Shown in pieces: positions 53,158 to 61,587 of a stretch of DNA of 64,000 bases (position 1 is the stretch's first letter; each line of letters begins with the position of its first letter). The position numbers were made by a program, and so were the translations under genes. The DNA is from Linnemannia schmuckeri (taxonomy: Eukaryota; Mortierellomycota; Mortierellomycetes; Mortierellales; Mortierellaceae): the NCBI GenBank assembly GCA_029449235.1, contig JANATG010000016.1, forward strand, positions 992,001-1,056,000, read 5' to 3'. The notes under the pieces were generated by a model. It did not search any database, was not told where the DNA came from, and saw only the letters and a list, made by a program, of their open reading frames with translations.

Positions 53158-54957
53158 ATGTCAGAAACCATTCTCACCTCACTCCCACCAGAGATCATTC
53201 AGCTCATCGCCCATCGACTAAGTCGACATTCTCTCGCCCAATGCGTCCGTGTTTGCCTCGCCTGGCATGCTCTGCTGGAGCCCACTCTCTGGCAAACTGT
53301 CCAGTTCAAGACTCAACACCATTTCCTTAACGCTCTAGCGGCACTCACGCGCAACATACATCACGTCCGGCAATTGACAGCAGACTCGGAGCTCGTCTAC
53401 TATATTACCCTTCACCTAGCTCCGCTCAACAAGCTTCGATCCTTGGACCTGAATCTTGATGAAGAGGTGGCACCCTTCGCTATAGCCTTGGCGTCTCCAT
53501 GGGCAGCTCCGTTGTGGAACACAGCCGCTCCTAGATTTGGAAACTCACAAGCAGTAACGAGGCTTTTGACTGGATGCACCAACTTGCACTCTTTAAGCCT
53601 TGGAGGCCGAAGTTGTTTCAAGCATGTCGACGGGACCGACGCCTTTCAGGAGATCATGGGATCATGTATCACTACATCGCTCGAACATCTCACACTTGCG
53701 TTTCGGGTGGAGGATACCAATCCTTGTTTTCAGCGAATTTTTGAGAACCTTGGGGGGAACCACGACCAGGAGTTTGCCTTGGCTGTCGAACAACAGAGAC
53801 CCCTGATGCCCTTTGTCGCCTTGAGGAATCTTGTCGTCCGGAGTGGGAATCATCACATTCTACCGTCCAAGTTGGCGTTCCTGGTTCGATGTCCTAATCT
53901 TGTGAGAATCGAGCTCGATTTCCCAGAAAACTGTATTTTGGAATACTTGCCTAGAGCCCTTCAAGAGTTCTGCCCCAACTTGGTTGAAATGTTCTGGGAC
54001 AGTGGCTGCGACTACAAGGAAGAGTACGTCGTGGCAATGTTAAGGTCCAGTCGGTCCGGGTGGAAGGCACTGACTCTGCCCTACCAGCTCGAATTTGCAC
54101 CCTTGTGCTTTAACGTCCTGTTGGAGTGCGTCGCGACTTTGGAGGAGTTGAATATGGCGAATTGGGGTGACGTAGTTCAGCACAACTTGTTCTTGGATCT
54201 GGTTTGTTCAGCTAGGAACCTTCGACGACTAAGAGGACAGGAGGATGGAGAGCGATTAATTATTGGTTCTGGGGTGGAGGTACATGCGTATAATGCATTC
54301 AAGGAGCACATTGAGAGTGGACGAGACCGGACATGGGCGCTCGGTCCTTCGATGATGTATTTGCAGATGGAGATCGTTGGAGTCCCTCGACCGGATGTAG
54401 TCTGTCGTGACAACGGCAAGCCGCTAAAGGCATGGATGATGGAGGAAGGATTGGATAGTATCCGTTGCCATGATGTTCAGCGGTGGATATACGAACAGCT
54501 GGGGAGAATGAATGGGCTCGAGGAGCTCCTCCTTGGAAAGGTTGACGTTAATCGGGTTGATTTGGATTATTACAACCAGGACGGATTTTTTTTATTGAAA
54601 TCGACATCAACCATGGACATAGAGGATGCGTTGGAGTCGGGAGAGTCCGAGAGCCACGGTGGGCCGCACAGGTTGATGAACTACCAGAGTCTGGAGTTTT
54701 CGTTGGAGAGTGGGCTTGAGGTGTTGAAGGGGTTGAAGGAGCTGAGGGTGTTGAATGTCAAGTCGACGGCTCATAGGATTGGTGTTGAGGAGTTGGATTG
54801 GATGCATACCAACTGGCCAAAGTTGAAAGAGATTAGAGGTTTGGTGACTGAGAGAAAGTGGGCAGGAGACGGAGAGAATGGAGCCAAGGTGAAGCAGGAT
54901 GTGGAGGCTTGGTTGGCTGCTCATCCCTATGGCATCGGATCTTCTTTTCATTCATAG
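53158..54957 (+). CDS. F-box/LRR protein, array copy 12 (intact)
   Basis: 599 residues in one exon, starting MSETILTSLPPEIIQLIAHR. The F-box (about 5-46) includes LAQCVRVCLAWHALLEPTLW. Subfamily D markers: LGGRSCFKHVDGTDAFQEIM, LQEFCPNLVEMFWDSGCDYK, YVVAMLRSSRSGWKALTLPY and CRDNGKPLKAWMMEEGLDS. An acidic insert (about 530-550) precedes MNYQSLEFSLESGLEVLKGL. The C-terminus STAHRIGVEELDWMHTNWPK to AHPYGIGSSFHS is complete. A predicted SCF substrate receptor with unknown substrate. Confidence 0.88.
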   Translation: MSETILTSLPPEIIQLIAHRLSRHSLAQCVRVCLAWHALLEPTLWQTVQFKTQHHFLNALAALTRNIHHVRQLTADSELVYYITLHLAPLNKLRSLDLNLDEEVAPFAIALASPWAAPLWNTAAPRFGNSQAVTRLLTGCTNLHSLSLGGRSCFKHVDGTDAFQEIMGSCITTSLEHLTLAFRVEDTNPCFQRIFENLGGNHDQEFALAVEQQRPLMPFVALRNLVVRSGNHHILPSKLAFLVRCPNLVRIELDFPENCILEYLPRALQEFCPNLVEMFWDSGCDYKEEYVVAMLRSSRSGWKALTLPYQLEFAPLCFNVLLECVATLEELNMANWGDVVQHNLFLDLVCSARNLRRLRGQEDGERLIIGSGVEVHAYNAFKEHIESGRDRTWALGPSMMYLQMEIVGVPRPDVVCRDNGKPLKAWMMEEGLDSIRCHDVQRWIYEQLGRMNGLEELLLGKVDVNRVDLDYYNQDGFFLLKSTSTMDIEDALESGESESHGGPHRLMNYQSLEFSLESGLEVLKGLKELRVLNVKSTAHRIGVEELDWMHTNWPKLKEIRGLVTERKWAGDGENGAKVKQDVEAWLAAHPYGIGSSFHS

Positions 54958-55208
54958 CTTCATAAGCACAGCCAAACACCAACTGCAGCCAGAAATTCAA
55001 AGCAAAATAACTCTGCAGGTGGTTTTTTTTTTTTTTTTTTTTTTTTTTTGTGTGTAATGCATCAGGAACAAGACAGGTGACTTCATTGGACGTGTGGTTT
55101 TTTTTACCTTACTTCTCGCAACGGCCTCTATCACCTTTTCGTTCTGTCAAGTTCATCCCCTCTCGCCCATTCGTTTTCAACATCATTCACTCCCATCTCT
55201 CCCCAGGA

Positions 55209-57008
55209 ATGGCGGCCTTCTCCTCCCTCCCTCAGGAGGTCATCGACCTAATCATTCCGCACCTCACTCAACGAGACTATGCATCCTGCGTCCTCGTCTC
55301 CCAAGCCTGGAACACTTTCTTCACCCCGCCCCTCTGGCGAACCCTACGTGTCGTCAACGAAACCACCAACAGGCGTCTCAAAACCACACAGGGCCGCACT
55401 GCACTCGCCCGCAACAGGCATCACATCCGAGAATTCGAGACAGCATACCTTGACTTCGTGTTCTTCCTTGCGACCGGTCGACCTGTTATCACCGATCTCG
55501 TATCCTTGACCATCCACCTCAAGGACCATCGCTTCACTTCGCTCTCCACCGACAGTAAAGGTGAAACGAAGGCGGAAGTTCCCAAAAGCACCGTCTCCTC
55601 GGTAATTAAGATCCTAACCAACAATCCTGGTCTGCGGTCGTTGAGTCTGGACAGGGGATGCTTCCGCTACAAGGACGACGACTGCAGCTATGCACATCTC
55701 ATTACGGCATTTCCTACCGCCCATCTCGAGAGGCTCGAACTCTCATTCTTCGATGCATCTCCACGAGAAACATTCATCGCCCCCGCCGCCTTCGAATCCA
55801 TCACTAGTCATATCCTCGTCCGCCAGTTCCTCCTTGGTTTCAAAGAGCTGGCCCAACTCTACTTGGACCAGGAGCGGTTCCACTCTATGAAGGAGATTGT
55901 GATTACCGGCGGCGGTGTCAAGGGTAACTACAGCGAACCCCTCCGATTGTCGTTCTTAGTTCGGTGCCCTAATGTGAAGAGGATCCGACTCGACCGTCTG
56001 GATTTCCAGACCTTGGCGTGTTTGCCCATGCTCCTCCAGGTGGCGTGTCCCGAACTGGACTGTCTGGAATGGACCAATTGCACCAACGATACTGAGACAC
56101 CTATTATAGAGTTGCTTCGAACCACGACTTTGGGGTGGAAAGAGCTGAAGTTGCCCAGCATGTCTGCGTTTGGGTCGTTGGCATTGGCGGCAGTGTTGGA
56201 GACCAGTGTTGAGACATTGGAAGTGCTCCGGATCGAGAGTGCGGGGTCCCTTCTACGGAACGAGATTTTGGACCTGTTGAGCGGCGCAAAAGAGCTGAGG
56301 CGATTGGAGGGCGTTGGTGATGGACAGGTGAGAAAGTCCACAAAGGAGCTCATCGTGGATGCATTTGACGCCTATCAGGAATATGTAGGTGGACAACAGG
56401 ATCGGTCGTGGGTGCTGGGTCCGTCGATGGAGTACCTCCAGCTGTCGATTCAACGTGTCCCAAGACCGGATGTGGTGTGTCGGTTGAGCGGAGGGGACTT
56501 GATGTTCTCACAGGAGGGACTGGATGTGGGACTGAGGGTCGAGGTTCAGAGATGGATCTATATGCAGCTAAGCAGGATGACGGGTCTGAAGGAGTTGGTT
56601 CTGGGAAAGCTTGATTTCCATCCAGATGTGCTCGCCTATTGCAATGTTGATCCGTCGTGGTCGTCGATGGACCCGATAGCGTTTGAGGAAGCATTGTTGG
56701 ACTACGGTATCCACGCATTCAACTACTTATCATTGGAGTTTTCGTTAGTGAGTGGGCTGGACATGTTGGAGGGGTTGAAGGAGTTGAGGGTGTTGGATGT
56801 GAGGAGGACGGCACATAATATTGGAGTTGAAGAGTTGAAGTGGATGCATAAGAATTGGCCAAAGTTAGAGAAGGTTAGGGGTTTGGAGACGGAGAGGGGG
56901 TGGTCTGTTCATCGTGACGAAGGGAAAAGGTTTAGGGCTGGAGTAGATGCGTGGATGGCTGATCATCCTTACGGCATTGGGTCTTCATTTTATTCGTCAG
57001 GTCAATAA
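55209..57008 (+). CDS. F-box/LRR protein, array copy 13 (intact)
   Basis: 599 residues in one exon, starting MAAFSSLPQEVIDLIIPHLT. The F-box includes YASCVLVSQAWNTFFTPPLW. Subfamily B marker TTQGRTALARNRHHIREFET. The LRR part has GLRSLSLDRGCFRYKDDDCS, MKEIVITGGGVKGNYSEPLR, WKELKLPSMSAFGSLALAAV, LRRLEGVGDGQVRKSTKEL, WVLGPSMEYLQLSIQRVPRP and YMQLSRMTGLKELVLGKLDF. The C-terminus is DHPYGIGSSFYSSGQ. It is the closest paralogue of copy 14, with a perfectly identical 121-bp stretch. A T run (from about 55023) lies in its promoter. Confidence 0.88.
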   Translation: MAAFSSLPQEVIDLIIPHLTQRDYASCVLVSQAWNTFFTPPLWRTLRVVNETTNRRLKTTQGRTALARNRHHIREFETAYLDFVFFLATGRPVITDLVSLTIHLKDHRFTSLSTDSKGETKAEVPKSTVSSVIKILTNNPGLRSLSLDRGCFRYKDDDCSYAHLITAFPTAHLERLELSFFDASPRETFIAPAAFESITSHILVRQFLLGFKELAQLYLDQERFHSMKEIVITGGGVKGNYSEPLRLSFLVRCPNVKRIRLDRLDFQTLACLPMLLQVACPELDCLEWTNCTNDTETPIIELLRTTTLGWKELKLPSMSAFGSLALAAVLETSVETLEVLRIESAGSLLRNEILDLLSGAKELRRLEGVGDGQVRKSTKELIVDAFDAYQEYVGGQQDRSWVLGPSMEYLQLSIQRVPRPDVVCRLSGGDLMFSQEGLDVGLRVEVQRWIYMQLSRMTGLKELVLGKLDFHPDVLAYCNVDPSWSSMDPIAFEEALLDYGIHAFNYLSLEFSLVSGLDMLEGLKELRVLDVRRTAHNIGVEELKWMHKNWPKLEKVRGLETERGWSVHRDEGKRFRAGVDAWMADHPYGIGSSFYSSGQ

Positions 57009-57355
57009 GCAGTAAACAATCAACAAAAATAGGGAACTAAAATGACGAATTTATTCAGGTACCAACATCATCCACCGATTGCCATTTTTTTCGTGTTTGC
57101 TTTTGAGTTGGATGACAGCTGTACCTTCTTTTTTCGACAAATCATTGGCCGCAGTGTGAGTGGTTAAAAAGATTAACCTTTTCGGGTTGTAGACCGCTGG
57201 GGCCAGGGTGGCATTTAAAACCTTTCTCACTTCCCACGGTGTCTCTCTCTCTCTCTATCTCTCTCTTTTTTGTTCTTTCTGTCAAAAATATTCATACCCT
57301 TCTCATTCATTCACCTTCAACAACAACACTTCCATTCACTTCCTCCTCATCAGGA
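57009..57355. other. Spacer and promoter between array copies 13 and 14
   Basis: Contains a possible TATA-like GCATTTAAAACC (about 57210-57221) about 140 bp before the ATG, then a (CT)n-rich leader from 57239. No gene is visible. Confidence 0.4.
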
Positions 57356-59158
57356 ATGGCTGCCTTCTCCTCCCTCCCACAAGAGATCATCGACCTAATC
57401 ATCCCACACCTCACCCAAAAAGCCTATGCATCCTGCGTCCTCGTCTCGCACGACTGGCATATGCTATTCACCCCCGCTCTCTGGCGAACCATACGCATCG
57501 TGAACAAATTCACAAACAACTGTTTCAAAACCCCGCAAGCCCGTACTGCACTCGCTCGCAACAGGCACCACATACGCGAATTCGAGACGACGTACCCAGA
57601 TTTCATCTTCTTCCTTGCGACCGCTCGACCTGCTATCACCAACCTTGTCTCGCTGACCATCCGTCTCAAGGACCATCGCTTCATTTCGTTTTCCACTGAT
57701 AGCAAGGACGACACGAGGGCGGATTTTCCCGAGAGCGTCGTCTCCTTGGTGATCAACGTTTTGAACAACAATCCTGGCCTGCGGTCGTTGAGCCTGGATA
57801 AGGGGTGCTTCCGATACAAGACCGACGACAGCAGCTATGCACATCTCATTGATGCGATCCCTGCCGCCCACCTGGAGAGGCTCGAGCTCTCATTTTTTGA
57901 CTCCTACTTAGCCTCACAAGAACGACAATTCCTTAATTCCGCCGTCGCCGCCGCCGCCACCACTGCCATTCAGACTGTCGCCGACCAGTTCCTTCTTGAT
58001 CTCAAAGACGTAGTCCCATCCTACATGCGTCAGGAACGGTTTCTCGCTTTGAAGGAGATTGCCATTACTGGCGGCGGAATCAAGGGCGACGACAATGATC
58101 CTCTCCGACTATCGTTCTTGGTACGGTGTCCCAGAGTGGAAAGGATTCGCCTCGATTCTCTAGACGACTTGACGTTGGTGTGGTTGCCCAAGCTCCTCCG
58201 GAAGGTGTGTCCGAAACTGGATTGTCTGGAATGGACCAAGTCCATCTGCATCAACGATACCGAGGAATGTATTGTAGGGTTGATTCGTGCGACCACTTTG
58301 GGGTGGAAAGAGCTAAGACTGCCCAACTTATATACGTTTGGGATGCTGGCATTGACGGCAGTATTGGAGACCAGCGTTGAGACGATGGAGGTGCTCAGTA
58401 TCGAGAGTGCGGGGTATCTTGAATGGAGCGATACCCTGGATCTGTTGAGCTCTGCTAAAAAGTTGCGGCGGCTGGAAGGGGCTGGTGATGGACAGGTGAG
58501 ACAGTTCACGGCGGAGCTCTTCGTGGATGCATTTGACGCCTATCAGGAATATGTAGGTGGACAACAGGATCGGTCGTGGGTGCTGGGTCCGTCGATGGAG
58601 TACCTCCAGCTGTCGATTCAACGTGTCCCAAGACCGGATGTTGTTTGCCGACAGAGTGGACGGGATCTGCTGTTTACACAGACGGATCAGGAAAGGGAGT
58701 TGAGATATGAGGTTCAGAGATGGATTTATACACAACTAAGCAGGATGACGGGTCTGAAGGAATTGGTTCTGGGGAAGCTTGATTTCCATCCAGAAGTACT
58801 GGCTTATTACAAGGTTGGCCTATCGATGGACTCCTTGGCGTTCGAGGAGGCATTGCTGGTGCATCACATTTATGCATTCCAGTACTCATCGATGGAGTTT
58901 TCGTTGAAGAGCGGTTTGGACTTGCTGGAAGGGTTGAAGGAACTGAGGGTGTTGGATGTGAGGAGGACGGCACATAATATTGGAGTGAAGGAGTTGGAGT
59001 GGATGCATAGAAACTGGCCCAAGCTGGAGAAGATTAGGGGTTTGGAGACGGAGAGGGGATGGTCTGTCCATCGTGGCGAGGGGAAGGAGTTTAAGGCTGG
59101 AGTAGATGCGTGGATGGCTGCTCATCCTCATGGCATTGGGTCTTCCTTTTACCACTAG
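57356..59158 (+). CDS. F-box/LRR protein, array copy 14 (intact, last in array)
   Basis: 600 residues in one exon, starting MAAFSSLPQEIIDLIIPHLT. The F-box includes YASCVLVSHDWHMLFTPALW. Subfamily B marker TPQARTALARNRHHIREFET. LRR landmarks: GLRSLSLDKGCFRYKTDDSS, an Ala-rich insert (AVAAAATTAI, about residue 200), LKEIAITGGGIKGDDNDPLR, WKELRLPNLYTFGMLALTAV, LRRLEGAGDGQVRQFTAEL, YTQLSRMTGLKELVLGKLDF, TAHNIGVKELEWMHRNWPKL. It ends AAHPHGIGSSFYH. A predicted SCF substrate receptor; the downstream 2.4 kb has no further copy. Confidence 0.88.
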   Translation: MAAFSSLPQEIIDLIIPHLTQKAYASCVLVSHDWHMLFTPALWRTIRIVNKFTNNCFKTPQARTALARNRHHIREFETTYPDFIFFLATARPAITNLVSLTIRLKDHRFISFSTDSKDDTRADFPESVVSLVINVLNNNPGLRSLSLDKGCFRYKTDDSSYAHLIDAIPAAHLERLELSFFDSYLASQERQFLNSAVAAAATTAIQTVADQFLLDLKDVVPSYMRQERFLALKEIAITGGGIKGDDNDPLRLSFLVRCPRVERIRLDSLDDLTLVWLPKLLRKVCPKLDCLEWTKSICINDTEECIVGLIRATTLGWKELRLPNLYTFGMLALTAVLETSVETMEVLSIESAGYLEWSDTLDLLSSAKKLRRLEGAGDGQVRQFTAELFVDAFDAYQEYVGGQQDRSWVLGPSMEYLQLSIQRVPRPDVVCRQSGRDLLFTQTDQERELRYEVQRWIYTQLSRMTGLKELVLGKLDFHPEVLAYYKVGLSMDSLAFEEALLVHHIYAFQYSSMEFSLKSGLDLLEGLKELRVLDVRRTAHNIGVKELEWMHRNWPKLEKIRGLETERGWSVHRGEGKEFKAGVDAWMAAHPHGIGSSFYH

Positions 59159-61587
59159 GGCTACCTCGATCACTCGGGTCATCGTTATCTGACCCTTGAT
59201 ACCTAAAGTATTTAAAGATTTGTTAAAAGGGAAGGTACGCCTGCGTCATGTATGTCGTTTTACATTTTGCGTTCCTCTTCCTCTACTCGCTTGCTCTCTT
59301 ATTCGCTTCCTGCTTCCCCTGTTGACACAACACCGCACAGACAACAAATGACAACAGAACAAGATCTGTCTACCTGCCAACCTGCCTGCCTGCCTACCTG
59401 TCTGCCTGCCTGCCAGGATTCTTTTTTTTTTTTATGAAATTGGAAAATAGGAGAGGATTGCTCACAATGTTATTTTCAGCAATGGGTGTGATAATCGCCG
59501 TGCAAAGGCGGGGGTGAGATTGGACAGTGCAAAGAGAGCAATGCATGGGCGTTATGAGGATGATGGTGGTGTTAATATGAGGTCAGCCAGGGGTTAAGCG
59601 CATACGGGAGTAAAGCAGAGAGCACACCAAGGAGCAATGTTTAAAAAAAAATGGAAGACAGGCGTTTGTCGTTGTAGAAAAAATGTGGAAGGAGAAGGTA
59701 AGGCAGGGTAAAAAGTAGGATTGACAAGAATGTTTAAGGACTTGTAGGAAATGGCTTTTGTTTGTGTGGAAGTCTAGGACTGAAAAAAGGAGAAACTGAT
59801 CGAGGACAGTAGCCTCTTTGTCTTTTATCTTGTGTGTTTTTTTTTTTTTTTTCCTCGGAAAGAAGTTTGACGATTGAAGCGTGGATGGACCCTTCCCTCC
59901 TTCATTCCTTCCTTTCTCCTTCGTGTCTTTCGTAGCTCAAAGTCAGACAATTGATTTTTGCATGGCGAAAAGAAGGATCTCCGAATGAATATTCATTCAG
60001 GGACACGGGGAGGGCGTTTTAATTTAGGCCTATTGATTCTGCGCTCGATTAAAGTTCTCTGTTTTTCTATTCCTGCTTGCGTTTAATTTCTTCCCGCGAT
60101 GGTCCTTGAAGGAAAGGAGGCGAATGGGAGTCATGTCAAGTGGTGTGCCACGTACGGGTGAGCACAGTGGTGGTCCCTCTTCCCAGTCTGTCTGGAAGGA
60201 AAGAAAGAAGAAAAAAAAAAGAAAAAAAAGAATTGAGCCACGATGTAGGTGTGTGTCTGTGTGTGTGAGCAATGGGGATTGGGAAGAAGTAGACAGGGGA
60301 ACAACAAATGGATTAGATACCTAACTAGGGATATGGTTGCTGGACAGGGATAACCATGCATCGGGGACCCATGTTCCCTTTCTTTCATGGGATAGGATAC
60401 AGCCTGGCTATTTTTTTTTTTTTGTTCAACGGGAAGAACAAAAGAAGAAATAAAAGAAGAGGCAATTGTGCCGTACTGTGAGTGCGCTTTTTTTTTTTTA
60501 TCTCTTGTGCATCAATGAAGGCAACAAATAACAAGAAGGAATCGAGTGGTGAGTGAGTGAGTGGGTGTGAGTGCGATTGCTCTGGGTCCCCTCTTCCCTC
60601 TCCCCCTTTGCTCTCTATCTGTCTGTCCCTCTGCTTTCCTATCGTCTGCCTGTTGTTCGATGTGTGTCGTGCCTGTGTGACCCTCACTCCACAGACATCT
60701 TTCGATTTTAATTCATTAAATCAATTTGGCCTATCACTGACAGAGGGGAAACACACCAACAGAAAACAAGTCTGCCCTGACCATACGCCTTTTCTTTTAC
60801 TTTCGTTTCTTCATCATCCCTTTTCTACTTTCTTCTCTTTCTTTATTCTTCTCTGTTCATTTCATTCATCATTCTTCACGCTTTTCTTGTATTTGCCCTT
60901 CTTCCCCTTTCCTGATCCATACTTACTCTCTTCTTCCTCTTCCTCTTTTTGTTCTTTTCTTTGACGCCCCATTCCTGCCACCCTCCCTCCCTCTCTCTTT
61001 TTACTCTTTTCACTTACTCTGTACTCTACTCTACTCTACTCTACTCATTCATACCCTGTTGCTATCCAAACCGTTGCATACACTCACCCGTATACACCTT
61101 GTACACTTTCCTTTGTCACTTTTTCCTTTTGTGATTTCAGCACCCAATCTCCACTGGAATACCATATCAGCCGCTCTTACTCTTCCTTGCTTCCCTTTTG
61201 TTTCCCTTTTGATTGGCGTTGCATTCCAATCATCCACTTTTACATCCTCCTCATTCCCTATCCTCCTACATAGCAACAACCGCCTTCCATTTTACCTGTT
61301 AACATCCTCTTACCTATTTCCAAGGTACACCAACCCGGTCACCAACAACATAAGCAACAATAACTACAACAACGACAACGACAACGACAAACGACAAACC
61401 AAGTGTGAACCCACAAATAGAGGTCGTCTTTTTTCTTGCACTTTTCCGTCCAATTTCCACCCCTCACCGACTCGGCTTGTTCGCCTCGGCCAAAAGTCTT
61501 CTCTTCTTATTCAATCATCTTGCCTACCAGCATTTTGCACGATACCCACGACAATAACAACTCTCCCTCTAATAAAAGGACACGACC
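59159..61587. other. Non-coding region between the F-box array and NIPA gene
   Basis: No gene supported in 2.4 kb. Simple repeats: (CTGC)n at about 59369-59417, a CTACT run at about 61022-61046, and AACGAC repeats at about 61368-61391. Several T or A runs (for example 59838-59851 and 60411-60423) occur. From about 60780 the plus strand is pyrimidine-rich, typical of a long promoter and leader for the following gene. Confidence 0.45.

Noticed and set aside
59369..59417. CTGC/CTAC repeats as a possible CRISPR-like or minisatellite array
   Set aside because: A plain tetranucleotide microsatellite without spacers.
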